Assembly (NCBI RefSeq): GCF_900100205.1
Contig: NZ_FNEQ01000011.1
Coordinates: 186,001-250,000, forward strand
DNA: 64,000 nucleotides
Direction of reading: 5' to 3'
Source: Duganella sp. OV510
GTDB taxonomy: Bacteria > Pseudomonadota > Gammaproteobacteria > Burkholderiales > Burkholderiaceae_D
Part shown: one piece after another, positions 8,574-18,091 of the stretch
How the letters are laid out: each line of letters opens with the position of its first letter
How positions within the stretch are numbered: position 1 is the first letter of the stretch
Notes under the pieces: model-generated
What the model was told of the DNA's origin: nothing
Database searches by the model: none
The model's input: only the letters and a program-made list of their open reading frames with translations
Position numbers and translations under genes: made by a program

Positions 8574-10106
8574 ATGCTGGAGCATCTGAGTATCCAACAG
8601 CGCTTTCGCCTGCTGCTGGTGGTTTCGCTGGCCTGCTTTGCGCTGTGTGGCGTGATCGTGTTTCGCACGCTGGCAGAGATCCGCGTCAACGGTCCGATCT
8701 ATGAGCGCATCATGCAGGGGCAGGACCTGGTGGCCGACATCCTGCCGCCGCCAGCCTATCTGATGGAATCCTACCTGATCGCGCTGCAGCTGAACGACGC
8801 CGATGCCGCGCATACGGCTCCTCTGCTGCAGCGCATGCGCATGGCCGAACAGACGTATCAGCAACGCCACCGCTACTGGCTGGCGCAGGGCTTGAGCGGC
8901 GAACTGGAGGAAAAGTTTCTCAAGCAATCGCATCAACTGGCGGAATCGTTCTACGCCACCGCCTTCGCGCAGCTGGCGCCGGCGTTGCAGGCCGGCGACG
9001 ATGCGGCGGCGCGGCGGGTGCTGTCGCAGCTGGGCGCCATCTACGAACAGCAGCGGCTGGTGATCGACCGCGTGGTGGCGCTGGCGCGCGCCCGCATGGC
9101 GGCCGACGAGGTGGCCGCACGCGAGCGCATCCAGCTGATGGCCTGGACGCTGGCGGTGATGTTCGCGCTGATCGTCGGCGTCTTCATCCTGATCTTCAAC
9201 ACCGTACGGCGCAGCATTGCCGATCCCATCCTGGATGCGCTGAAGATCACGCAAAGCGTCGCCAGCGGCGACTGGAACCAGCAGATCCGTGCCGACGCGC
9301 GCGGCGATGCCGGCCGCCTGCTGCATGCGGTACGCGACATCGTCAAGAATACGCAGGCCGAAATCGTCAAGGCGGAAAAGATGGCGGCGCTGGGCTCGCT
9401 GGTGGCGGGCGTGTCGCATGAGCTGAACACGCCGGTGGGGAACGGCCTGATGGCGGTCAGCACGCTGAGCGAAGACTTGCGCAGCTTCCGTGGCAAGATG
9501 CAGCAAGGGCTGAAGCGCTCGGTGCTGGACGAGTTCCTGCACTCGGTGGAAACCGGCGCCGACCTGGCGATGCGCAACCTGCAGCGCGCCGCTGAATTGG
9601 TCACCAGTTTCAAGCAGGTGGCGGCCGACCGCACCAGTTCGCAGCGGCGCCGCTTCCTGCTGCACCAGGTGGCGCATGAAACACAGCTGACGCTGCATCC
9701 GATGCTGAAGCGCGCCAACTGCACGGTGGTGGTGGACGTGCCGCAGACGCTGCAACTGGACAGCTTCCCCGGCCCGCTGGGCCAGGTCATCGCCAACCTG
9801 ATCGAGAACGCCGCCAGGCATGGACTGGAGGGCAGCGGCGGCGTCATCACGCTGAGCGCGCGCCCGGCCACCGATACCACGTTGACGATTTCGGTGTCCG
9901 ACCGTGGCAAGGGTATCGCCGCCGAGCTGCACCAGCATGTGTTCGAGCCGTTCTACACCACGCGGCTGGGACAGGGCGGCAGCGGGCTAGGGTTGCATAT
10001 TGCCCACAACATCGTCTACCAGATCCTGGGCGGCAGCATGGAGCTGACCAGTGCGGCGGGCAGCGGCGCGCGTTTTGACGTGACAATCCCGCTGATTGCG
10101 CCGTGA
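8574..10106 (+). CDS. Membrane sensor histidine kinase, orphan
   Basis: A 510-residue kinase. The ATG at 8574 follows a GGGAG ribosome-binding site by 8 bases. Membrane segment 1 (LLLVVSLACFALCGVIVF) is followed by a sensor region of about 150 residues in the periplasm, then segment 2 (AWTLAVMFALIVGVFILIF). A HAMP-like linker leads to the dimerisation box VAGVSHELNTPVGNGLM, whose His should be phosphorylated. The ATPase domain has NLIENAARHG (N box), DRGKGIAAEL (G1), FEPFYTT, and GGSGLGLHIA (G2). No response-regulator gene is adjacent, so its partner and signal are unknown. Confidence 0.9.
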   Translation: MLEHLSIQQRFRLLLVVSLACFALCGVIVFRTLAEIRVNGPIYERIMQGQDLVADILPPPAYLMESYLIALQLNDADAAHTAPLLQRMRMAEQTYQQRHRYWLAQGLSGELEEKFLKQSHQLAESFYATAFAQLAPALQAGDDAAARRVLSQLGAIYEQQRLVIDRVVALARARMAADEVAARERIQLMAWTLAVMFALIVGVFILIFNTVRRSIADPILDALKITQSVASGDWNQQIRADARGDAGRLLHAVRDIVKNTQAEIVKAEKMAALGSLVAGVSHELNTPVGNGLMAVSTLSEDLRSFRGKMQQGLKRSVLDEFLHSVETGADLAMRNLQRAAELVTSFKQVAADRTSSQRRRFLLHQVAHETQLTLHPMLKRANCTVVVDVPQTLQLDSFPGPLGQVIANLIENAARHGLEGSGGVITLSARPATDTTLTISVSDRGKGIAAELHQHVFEPFYTTRLGQGGSGLGLHIAHNIVYQILGGSMELTSAAGSGARFDVTIPLIAP

Positions 10107-10161
10107 TTAGCGTGTAAAATGACGCTCTTTTGCAATCTCCGAAACAAGGCCTGTCAACTTT

Positions 10162-11058
10162 ATGTGGTTCAAGAATCTACAGATTTACCGTCTGCCGGCC
10201 CCTTGGGCCTACACCCCCGAACAACTGGAAGAAGCACTGAGCTCGAACGCGTTCACGCCGGCCAGCAGCAATGAGCTGCTGCGCCAGGGCTGGGACAAGC
10301 CGCGTCCAAATGGCGGCCTGGTCCACGTGGTCAACAAGCAGATGCTGATCCTGCTGGGCACCGAGAAAAAACTGCTGCCGAATTCGGTCATCAACCAGGT
10401 TGCCAAGGCGCGCGCCGCCGAGATGGAAGAAGCCCAGGGCTTCGCGCCAGGCAAGAAAGCCATGAAGGAACTGAAGGAACGCGTGGCCGACGAGCTGCTG
10501 CCGCGCGCCTTCTCGATCCGTGGCAATGTCTGGACCTGGATCGACCCGGTCAACGGCTGGCTGGTGGTGGACGCCGCCTCGCCTGCCAAGGCCGATGAAG
10601 TCATCAAGCTGCTGCTGAAAGCGGTCGACCGCATGCCGCTGGAAAGCCTGCGCGTGCAGCGCTCGCCGGTGGGCGTGATGACCGAATGGCTGCAAACCGA
10701 CGAGGCGCCGGCCGGCTTCACCGTCGATATGGACACCGAACTGCGCGCCACCGGCGAAAGCAAGGCGGCGGTACGCTACGTCAAGCATTCGCTGGACCCG
10801 GAAGAAGTGCGCCGTCACATCGCCGCCGGCAAGCAGTGCACCCGCCTGGCCATGACCTGGGACAGCAAGATTTCCTTTGTGCTGACTGAATCGCTGGCGA
10901 TCAAGGGTGTCAAGCCGCTGGATGTGCTGGACGAAAAAGACGCCGGCGTGCGCAACGACGACGAGCGCTTCGACGGCGATTTCATGCTGATGACCGGCGA
11001 GCTGTCCAAGCTGATGGCCGACGTGGTGGAAGCACTGGGCGGCGAAGCCAAGGCCTGA
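10162..11058 (+). CDS. rdgC: Recombination-associated protein RdgC
   Basis: A 298-residue protein, close to the usual 300 of RdgC, beginning MWFKNLQIYRLPAPW, the family N-terminus. RdgC forms a ring that binds double-stranded DNA without sequence preference and restrains RecA-mediated recombination. It sits in a small DNA-repair neighbourhood (dinB lies 1.6 kb upstream) and is followed by a strong terminator, so it is probably transcribed alone. Confidence 0.95.
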   Translation: MWFKNLQIYRLPAPWAYTPEQLEEALSSNAFTPASSNELLRQGWDKPRPNGGLVHVVNKQMLILLGTEKKLLPNSVINQVAKARAAEMEEAQGFAPGKKAMKELKERVADELLPRAFSIRGNVWTWIDPVNGWLVVDAASPAKADEVIKLLLKAVDRMPLESLRVQRSPVGVMTEWLQTDEAPAGFTVDMDTELRATGESKAAVRYVKHSLDPEEVRRHIAAGKQCTRLAMTWDSKISFVLTESLAIKGVKPLDVLDEKDAGVRNDDERFDGDFMLMTGELSKLMADVVEALGGEAKA

Positions 11059-11087
11059 TCCTCCGCGTTACTTGCTGTTGATATAAA

Positions 11088-11124
11088 AATGCTGCGAAGT
11101 CATTGATTTCGCGGCATTTTTTTT
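11088..11124 (+). terminator. Rho-independent terminator after rdgC
   Basis: AATGCTGCGAA and TTCGCGGCATT form an 11-bp stem with one G-T pair and a 9-base loop, followed by eight consecutive T residues. Confidence 0.85.
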
Positions 11125-11216
11125 GTGGTGCGCATGAAAAAAATTCGTCATTGCCTTGTGGAAACTTAGGCAATTTCTGCTATAGTGAAAAGTCTTATCA
11201 AAAGAGGAATTCTCCT

Positions 11217-14200
11217 ATGAGCGGGCCCATCGGTTTGACACCCCAGCAGATCGCCAGTTTGACCGTATCGCAGATCACGGCCTGGACGACCGATGACTTC
11301 CTTAACCTCGACGAAAGCCAGACGCCGTGGCTATCGCCGACCGTGGTGGCGGCGATCAGCAGCAAGCAACTGGCGGCGCTCACGCCGGGCAATATGGCGG
11401 TGCTGACCACGCGCGCCATCACCGCGCTCAATCCCACCGTGCTGAATGCCGCCGGCGCCGTCCAGCCAGCGCTGATGGGCGCGCTGACCGACATCCAGAT
11501 CGCCGCGCTGACGGTGGCCCAGGTCACCGCGCTGGGCACCAGGGCGTTCAGCAACCTGGCGCCGGCGGCGATTGCCTCGTTTGAATCGGCCGATGTGGCC
11601 GCTCTCAGCACCGCCAATATCGCGCTGCTGGATGCCGGCCAGATCGGGCTGATGGTAAGCCGCCAGTTTGCCGGTCTGAGCAGCCGTCAGGCCGCCGTGC
11701 TGACCACCAACGAAATCCAGGCCATCAGCGACGAGGGCATCGCCGCGCTGAACACCCAGGTGATTGCCGGCTTGAGCAGCAAGCAGATGGCTGCGTTGAC
11801 CGAGAACCAGGCGATCGCGCTGACCACGCGCCAGGCCAATGCGCTGAGTTCGTCGCAACTGGCGGCCTTGTCCGACGCCAGCTTTGGCGCACTGGAGTCG
11901 CAGGACATCGGCGCCATCCGGACCGCCACCATCGCCGCCATGTCGACGCGCCAGATCGCGCTGCTGTCGGCCGAGCAGCTGGGCGGCATGAGCACCACGC
12001 AATTCTCCGTGCTGAGCACGCGGCAGGTGGCAGCGCTGAACAGCGATGCGCTGTCCGGCCTGCCGACCGCCGACCTGGCCGCGCTGAGCACCAGCGTGGT
12101 GGCGCAGCTGAGCACCGCCGTGCTGGCGCAACTGGGCACCGACCAGATCCGCGCCTTCAGCACACAGCAGATCCTGGCGCTGGGCAGCGCCCAGTTCGCC
12201 GCGCTGAGTCCGGAGCAGATCAGCAATCTGCGTACCGCGCAGTTGAACGTGCTCGGTTCGCGCCAACTGGCCGGCTGGTCTACCGACGACATCCTGGCGC
12301 TGGACGCCGGCGACCTGCCCTTCCTCAGCACCGCCGCCATCGATGCGCTGACGTCGCGCCAGTTCAGCGTGCTGGGCGGCGATGATTACAGCGCGATTGC
12401 CAGTCTCACGTCGACGCAGATTGCCGCGCTGCGCACCAGCACGCTGGCGGCGCTGAACAGCGACCAGGCGACACTGCTGACCACCCGTCAGCTGGCCGCG
12501 CTGAGCACCAGCCAGGCCGCCGTATTGTCCACCGCCGTGGTCAGTGCGCTGTCACCCGCCAGTATCGGCGCGCTCAAGACACAGGTCATCGCGACGCTGT
12601 CGACACGCCAGCTGGCAGTGCTGACCAGCGACCAGATCGCCGGCCTGAGCACGGCCCAGTTCTCGGCGTTGAGCAGCCGCCAGCTGGCGGCCCTCGGCAG
12701 CGACAGCATCGGCGGCCTGTCCAGCGCAGACCTGGCGGCCCTGACCACCAATGCCATCTCGCTGCTGACGCCGGGCCTGCTGGAAATCCTCGCCACGGCG
12801 CAACTGGCCGGGCTGGGCTCGCGTCACTTCGCGGTGATGAACACGGCGCAGATCACCGCGCTGATGCCGGAACAGATAGGCTCGCTGAGCTCGCAGCAAA
12901 TCGCCGGTTTCGGTGCCTTGCAGGTGAGCGCGCTGAGCATTTACGATGTTGCCGAACTGAGCACGCGCGCCATCCGCGCGCTGAGCACCGCAAGCATCGC
13001 CGCGCTGAACTCGGCGCAACTGCCGGAGCTGGGCGGCGACGCCAGCGTATTCGGCACGTTGACCACCGCGCAACTGGCGGCGCTGCGCACCAATGCGCTG
13101 GCCGCCATCACCTTTGAGCAGATCGCCGCGCTGACCACGGCGCAGGCTGCGGTGCTGAGCACCAGCCAGGCCGCCGCACTGGGCGACAAGCTGTCGCTGG
13201 GCCTGGAAAGCGCTGATTTTGCCGCCCTCAGCACGAATGTCATCGCCACGCTGAGCACGCAACAAGTGGCGCTGCTGCTGGGCGAGCAGGTCAGCGCGCT
13301 GACCACGCAGCAGGCCGCCGCGCTGAGCTCGCGCCAGTTTGCCGCCATCACGTATCTGGGCCTGATGGGCCTGCAAAGCGCCGATTTTGGTGCGCTGTCC
13401 ACCAACACCATCGCCAGCATTGGCACCGACACGCTGCTGGTGCTGACCACCAGCCAGCTGGGTGGCCTGGTGACGCGCCAGATCGGCGCGCTGGGTTCGC
13501 GCCAGCTGAACGTGCTGACCACCGACCAGATCGCCAGCTTGCGCTCGGCGCAGATCGGTGCACTGACGTCGGCGCAGGTGGCCGGACTGGCGAGCGATAC
13601 GGTGGCTGCCATCAGCAGCGCCGGCGTGGCCGCGCTGAACACCAGCGCGGTTGCCGCGTTGAACTCGGCGCAACTGGCCGCGCTGGCGGACGACATCCAG
13701 GTGCTGAGCACGCAACAGATCGCCGCGCTGCGCAGCGGCGCTCTGCAAGGACTGACCACCGACGAGGTGGTGGCGCTGAGCACCCGCCAGGTCGCCGCAC
13801 TGAGCAGCGATCAGGCGCGCGCGCTGAGCACCGACGCCATCGCCAGCCTGGAAACGGCCGACTTTGCCGCTTTGCGCACCGCCGCCATCGCCGCCCTGAA
13901 TACGCAGCAGATCGCCGCGCTGACCAGCGACCAGCTGGCAGCGATGACGCCGGCGCAATTCCAGGCGCTCAACACGCGCCAGTTGGGCGCGTTGCCGAGC
14001 GACGCCATCGCCGGCTTCTCCAGCGACAGCCTGGCCGCGCTCGGCCCGGCCTTCATCGCCGCGCTGTCGCTGGAGATGGTTGCCGGCCTCACCTCCGACC
14101 AGTTGAACAGCCTCAGTTCGCAGCAGATCGGCGTGTTCAGCAGCAAACAGCTGACGGCGCTGAGCCCGGAACAAGTGTCCTTCCTCGGCACGCGCCAGAT

Positions 14201-17200
14201 CATCGGCCTCAACACGCGCAACCTGGCGGGCCTGAGCAGCGACGACATCGCCGCCATCGGCAGCAACGGCATGCGCGCGCTGAGTACCGCCATGCTGCTG
14301 GCGCTGAGCAGCACGCAACTGGCGGCGCTGGGCGCCGGCCCGGACGGCAACCTGTTCGGCAGCCTGAGCAGCGCCCAGTTCGGCGCACTGAACTCGCGCA
14401 TCATCGCCGCACTGACCACCGACCAGATTGTCGCCTTGAGCACGGCCCAGGCGGCCATGCTGACCACTGCGCAACTGAGCGCGCTGGGCACCAACGATAT
14501 CGCCGCGCTGGAAACGGCTGATCTGGCGGCGATCCGCACCGCCACGCTGAGCGCGCTGAATTCGCGCCAGGTGGCCGCGCTGGGCAGCGACCAGGTGACG
14601 GCGCTGACCAGCAGCCAGATCGCCACGCTGAGCTCGGCGCAATTCGCTGCACTCAGCTCGAATGGCGTGCTGGGCCTGGAACTGAACGATATGCCGGCGC
14701 TGAATACCAGCGTCATCGCCAGCCTGTCGACCCGCGCGCTGGGCGCACTGACCACCGACCAGGTCGCCGCGCTGGCGACGCGCCAGATCGCGGCGCTGGG
14801 CACGGCGCAGTTGAACGCGCTGAGCACCGACCAGATGCTGAATCTGCAAACGGCGCAGGCGGCTGCGCTGACCTCGCTGCAAGTGGGCAATCTGGCGCTG
14901 CGCGAACTGGCAGCGCTGGGTAGCGACAACCTGGCGGCGTTGAAGACCTCTGCCATTGCGGCGCTGAGCTCGGCCCAACTGAGCGTGCTGGGCAACGATC
15001 CTTACGGCAGCGGCGAAACGCTGATCTGGGTGCTGACCACGGCGCAGATCGCCGCGCTGCGCACGGCCGCGCTGGCCGGGCTGCGCACTGCGCAAGCGGC
15101 CGCGCTGACGTCCGACCAGGTCGGCGCGCTGAGCAGCGCCCAGCTGGCGGCGTTGCCGAATGCCGATCTGCGCGCCTTCGATCTGGAAGATATCGCGGCG
15201 CTGAAAACCAGCACCATCAAGGGCTTGTCGTCCGGCCAGCTGGCCGGCCTGACGTCCGACCAGTTCGGCGTGCTGACCACCAGCCAGTTCGCCTCGCTGG
15301 GTACTGGCGCGCTGAGCGGACTGACGCCGGCACAGGCGGTCGCCATCAGCCTCGATCAGGCGGCGGTCATCAGCAGCGCGCAGTTGTCGGCGCTGTCGGT
15401 GGCAGCCATCGCCAGGCTGGAGGATGAAGACGTGGCGGCGCTGCAAACCCGCGCCATCACCGGCCTGACGCCGGCGCAGATGGCCGCGCTGACCGCCAGC
15501 CAGGTGGCGGCGCTGATCACCGAGCAGGTGGCGGCGCTGAGCAGCCGCCAGATCGGTGCGCTGTCCGACAGCCGCATTGCCGGCCTGGAAGCGGAGGATA
15601 TCGCCGCCATCAACACCCAGGCGCTGGCCGGCCTGGCCACCAGCGCCATGACGCGCCTGAACAACGACCAGCTGCTCAGCTTCAGCACCCGTCAGATTGT
15701 GGCGCTCGGTTCGGCCCAGGTGGCGGCGCTGCGCCCGGCGCAAGTGAGCGCGCTCAGTGAAGAGCAGGTGGCGGTGCTGACCACGCGCCAGATTGCCGGC
15801 CTGTCGTCCGCCAGCCTGGTGGCGCTGGATACCGATGTCGGCGTGCTGAGCACGCAGGCGGTAGCGGCGCTGTCGGCCGCGCAGATTGGCGCGCTGGGCG
15901 TCAACGCGGCGGGCGCCGCTGTCAATGTTGACTTGCTCAGCACGCAGCAGATCGCCGCCATCAACACCAGCGCGTTGCAGTTCCTCAGCGCCGCGCAGCA
16001 GAAAGCCTTCAGCAGCGACCAGATCGGTGCGCTGACGGTGAAGCAGATCAATTCGCTGTCGCCGGCCTTTATGCGCGTCCTCAGCGCGCCGCAAATGGCT
16101 GGCTTGTCGACCGCGCAGGTGGCGGCACTCAGCACCGTGCAGCTGAATGGTTTCAGCATCGCCCAGTTCAGCGCTTTCAGTTCGGACCAGGTGCATGCCT
16201 TGTCGGCGGCGCAGTTCGGCAGCCTGCCGGCCGCCAACATCGGCGCGCTTGGCACCGACACGCTGGCGGCGATCAGTGTGGCCGCCATCGCCGGCCTGAC
16301 GCCAGAACAATTGAATGCGCTGGGTGGCAAAGGCCTCGGCATCTCCGCGCTGAGCACGGCGCAAGTCGCAGCGCTCAGCACCCGCACCTTTGCCAGTCTG
16401 ACCACCGCGCAGGCGGTGGCGCTGACGTCCGACCAGGCAGCCGCGCTGACCGGCGTGCAGCTGGGCGCTTTGCCGTTGAGCGTGGTTGGCGCGATGCAGG
16501 CGGAAGACATCGGCGCCTTGCAGATGGCTGCCGTGGCGGCGCTGAAAACGCAACAACTGCTGGCGTTGAAACCGACCCAGATCGCCGCGCTCAGCGCTGG
16601 CCAGGTTGCGGTGCTGAGCAGCGCCCAGCTGGCGTCGCTGTCGGCCGCCCAAGTGCCTTACCTCGACCTGGAAGACGTCGCCTCGATCGCGCCACAACTG
16701 CTGAACGCCGCCGCGCGCGACGGCAACCTGTTGGCGGCGATGAGCGCGGCGCAGTTGCAGGCGTTGACCGAGACACAGTTTGCCGCGCTGAACTCGGCGG
16801 CCATTTCGCGCCTGCGGCCGGCGTCGCTGGCGGCGGTGGAAGCGGCTGATATTGCCGTGCTCGGCACCAGTGTGATCCGCGCGCTGAGCGACGACCAGTT
16901 GCTGGCGCTGACGGTGCAGCAAGTGTCGGCGCTGACGCTGGCGCAAGTGGCGTCGCTGACGCCGCGCAACAGTGCAAACCAGTTCACCGCAGCACAGATC
17001 GCCGCCTTCTCGGGCGCGCAGCTGGCGGCGATGAGCACCGCGCTGATGGCCGACCTCAGTCCGGCCAATCTGAAGGCGATTGAAGTGGAAGACATCGCCA
17101 GCCTGAGCACGCAGCAGATCCGCGCGCTGACGCCGTTCCAGATGACGGCGCTGAGCAACGCCCAGCTGGCGCAACTGAGCACCACGCAAACCCACGTGAT

Positions 17201-18023
17201 GACCTCGACGCAATACCACGCGCTGACAGCGACGCAGCAAGCCGCCTTCAGCGCCGAGCAAAAGGCTGCGATGACCTTCGTCACGCCGCTGGTGCTTGAC
17301 CTGGACGGCAACGGCGTGCGCACGCTGGGACTGGACGCCGGCGTACGGTTCGACCTGGCGGCCAGCGGCAGCCAGCGCGCCACCGGCTGGGTTGGCGGTG
17401 GCGACGGCCTGCTGGCGCTGGACCGCAACCATGACGGCAGCATCAATGACGGCAGCGAGCTGTTCGGCTCAGCGACGAAACTGGCGGACGGCAGCACGGC
17501 CGGCAACGGCTACATCGCGCTGGCGTCGATCGACAGCAATGGCGACGGCGTCATCAATGCTGACGACGCATTGTTCGGCGAGTTGCGGGTATGGATAGAT
17601 GCTGACGCGGACGGCGTCAGCCAGGCAAGCGAACTGAAAACGCTGGCCGCGCTGCACATCACCAGCCTCAACCTGGACGTGCAGAAGAGTGAAGCGGTCG
17701 ACAACGGCAACCTGATCGGCCTGACCTCGACCTACACCACCGACGACGGCAAGTCGCACGCCGCAGCCGACGTCTGGTTCGCGCAAGGCCTGAGCAGCAA
17801 GGTCAGCGGCCTGACGCAAGCGCTATCGTCGTTCGGCAGCAGCAATGACAACGCGGCCACGCCGCCCGCCGCCAGCCAGTTGACGGACCACACCGCGCGC
17901 CTGGCCGAAGCGCTGCAAAGCTACGCCGCCGCCCCAGCCGGCCTCGCCGCCCACACCGGCGACGACAGCCTGCGCCTGAAAGCCCTGCAAGCCCCCCAGG
18001 GCCTGCTAGCCCTCCCCCGCTAA
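11217..18023 (+). CDS. Giant octapeptide-repeat protein with EF-hand-like C-terminal domain
   Basis: A 2268-residue protein from an ATG at 11217, preceded by AAGAGG about 10 bases upstream; longer in-frame starts lack a ribosome-binding site. No N-terminal signal peptide is visible. Residues about 5-2020 are an unbroken array of an 8-residue unit, consensus A-A-L-S/T-T/S-x-Q-I/V/L. After the array, VTPLVLDLDGNGV begins a C-terminal domain with three calcium loops: DRNHDGSINDGSE, DSNGDGVINADD and DADADGVSQASE. That tail is common in large proteins exported by type I secretion, so a secreted adhesin or matrix protein is the best guess. There are no GGxGxDxxx RTX nonapeptides, and no type I secretion genes are in the window. 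A strong terminator upstream and a palindromic repeat downstream suggest a single-gene unit. Confidence 0.85.
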   Translation: MSGPIGLTPQQIASLTVSQITAWTTDDFLNLDESQTPWLSPTVVAAISSKQLAALTPGNMAVLTTRAITALNPTVLNAAGAVQPALMGALTDIQIAALTVAQVTALGTRAFSNLAPAAIASFESADVAALSTANIALLDAGQIGLMVSRQFAGLSSRQAAVLTTNEIQAISDEGIAALNTQVIAGLSSKQMAALTENQAIALTTRQANALSSSQLAALSDASFGALESQDIGAIRTATIAAMSTRQIALLSAEQLGGMSTTQFSVLSTRQVAALNSDALSGLPTADLAALSTSVVAQLSTAVLAQLGTDQIRAFSTQQILALGSAQFAALSPEQISNLRTAQLNVLGSRQLAGWSTDDILALDAGDLPFLSTAAIDALTSRQFSVLGGDDYSAIASLTSTQIAALRTSTLAALNSDQATLLTTRQLAALSTSQAAVLSTAVVSALSPASIGALKTQVIATLSTRQLAVLTSDQIAGLSTAQFSALSSRQLAALGSDSIGGLSSADLAALTTNAISLLTPGLLEILATAQLAGLGSRHFAVMNTAQITALMPEQIGSLSSQQIAGFGALQVSALSIYDVAELSTRAIRALSTASIAALNSAQLPELGGDASVFGTLTTAQLAALRTNALAAITFEQIAALTTAQAAVLSTSQAAALGDKLSLGLESADFAALSTNVIATLSTQQVALLLGEQVSALTTQQAAALSSRQFAAITYLGLMGLQSADFGALSTNTIASIGTDTLLVLTTSQLGGLVTRQIGALGSRQLNVLTTDQIASLRSAQIGALTSAQVAGLASDTVAAISSAGVAALNTSAVAALNSAQLAALADDIQVLSTQQIAALRSGALQGLTTDEVVALSTRQVAALSSDQARALSTDAIASLETADFAALRTAAIAALNTQQIAALTSDQLAAMTPAQFQALNTRQLGALPSDAIAGFSSDSLAALGPAFIAALSLEMVAGLTSDQLNSLSSQQIGVFSSKQLTALSPEQVSFLGTRQIIGLNTRNLAGLSSDDIAAIGSNGMRALSTAMLLALSSTQLAALGAGPDGNLFGSLSSAQFGALNSRIIAALTTDQIVALSTAQAAMLTTAQLSALGTNDIAALETADLAAIRTATLSALNSRQVAALGSDQVTALTSSQIATLSSAQFAALSSNGVLGLELNDMPALNTSVIASLSTRALGALTTDQVAALATRQIAALGTAQLNALSTDQMLNLQTAQAAALTSLQVGNLALRELAALGSDNLAALKTSAIAALSSAQLSVLGNDPYGSGETLIWVLTTAQIAALRTAALAGLRTAQAAALTSDQVGALSSAQLAALPNADLRAFDLEDIAALKTSTIKGLSSGQLAGLTSDQFGVLTTSQFASLGTGALSGLTPAQAVAISLDQAAVISSAQLSALSVAAIARLEDEDVAALQTRAITGLTPAQMAALTASQVAALITEQVAALSSRQIGALSDSRIAGLEAEDIAAINTQALAGLATSAMTRLNNDQLLSFSTRQIVALGSAQVAALRPAQVSALSEEQVAVLTTRQIAGLSSASLVALDTDVGVLSTQAVAALSAAQIGALGVNAAGAAVNVDLLSTQQIAAINTSALQFLSAAQQKAFSSDQIGALTVKQINSLSPAFMRVLSAPQMAGLSTAQVAALSTVQLNGFSIAQFSAFSSDQVHALSAAQFGSLPAANIGALGTDTLAAISVAAIAGLTPEQLNALGGKGLGISALSTAQVAALSTRTFASLTTAQAVALTSDQAAALTGVQLGALPLSVVGAMQAEDIGALQMAAVAALKTQQLLALKPTQIAALSAGQVAVLSSAQLASLSAAQVPYLDLEDVASIAPQLLNAAARDGNLLAAMSAAQLQALTETQFAALNSAAISRLRPASLAAVEAADIAVLGTSVIRALSDDQLLALTVQQVSALTLAQVASLTPRNSANQFTAAQIAAFSGAQLAAMSTALMADLSPANLKAIEVEDIASLSTQQIRALTPFQMTALSNAQLAQLSTTQTHVMTSTQYHALTATQQAAFSAEQKAAMTFVTPLVLDLDGNGVRTLGLDAGVRFDLAASGSQRATGWVGGGDGLLALDRNHDGSINDGSELFGSATKLADGSTAGNGYIALASIDSNGDGVINADDALFGELRVWIDADADGVSQASELKTLAALHITSLNLDVQKSEAVDNGNLIGLTSTYTTDDGKSHAAADVWFAQGLSSKVSGLTQALSSFGSSNDNAATPPAASQLTDHTARLAEALQSYAAAPAGLAAHTGDDSLRLKALQAPQGLLALPR
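11230..17275 (+). repeat. 24-bp/8-residue tandem repeat array with longer-range periodicity
   Basis: About 250 tandem copies (by length) of a degenerate 24-base unit encode A-A-L-S/T-x-x-Q-hydrophobic. The frame is interrupted by short Gly/Asp-rich loops near 12373, 13030, 13685, 14331, 14991, 15830-15930, 16323, 16711 and 16966. The first five are spaced about 650-660 bases apart, or about 27 units. Segments after the loops resemble each other, for example LTTAQLAALRTNALAAI and LTTAQIAALRTAALAGL, so the array probably grew by duplicating blocks of about 220 residues. Confidence 0.85.
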
Positions 18024-18028
18024 CCTCC

Positions 18029-18084
18029 GGGGTCAGTTCTGCCAAACGTACACGAGCTCATGTACATTTGGCAGAACTGACCCC
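18029..18084. repeat. REP-like palindrome, GGGGTCAG family copy 1
   Basis: A 56-bp near-perfect palindrome with arms starting GGGGTCAGTTCTGCCAAA and ending in the complement. Two central-arm differences (CATGTACATT against ACGTACACG) distinguish it from the copy at 58226. It lies between the giant repeat gene and the convergent asparaginase gene, where it could terminate both. See the copies at 58226 and 63159. Confidence 0.85.
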
Positions 18085-18091
18085 AGTTTTG

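Noticed and set aside
8349..9938. A 529-residue minus-strand frame across dinB and the sensor kinase
   Set aside because: Antisense to two clear genes, low-complexity His/Gln/Arg composition typical of GC-rich shadows.
12552..17432. A 1626-residue open frame on the minus strand opposite the giant repeat protein
   Set aside because: It is an Arg/Gln/Ala/His-rich mirror of the repeat codons, without a ribosome-binding site or recognisable domain. Repeats without stop codons in one antisense frame explain it.
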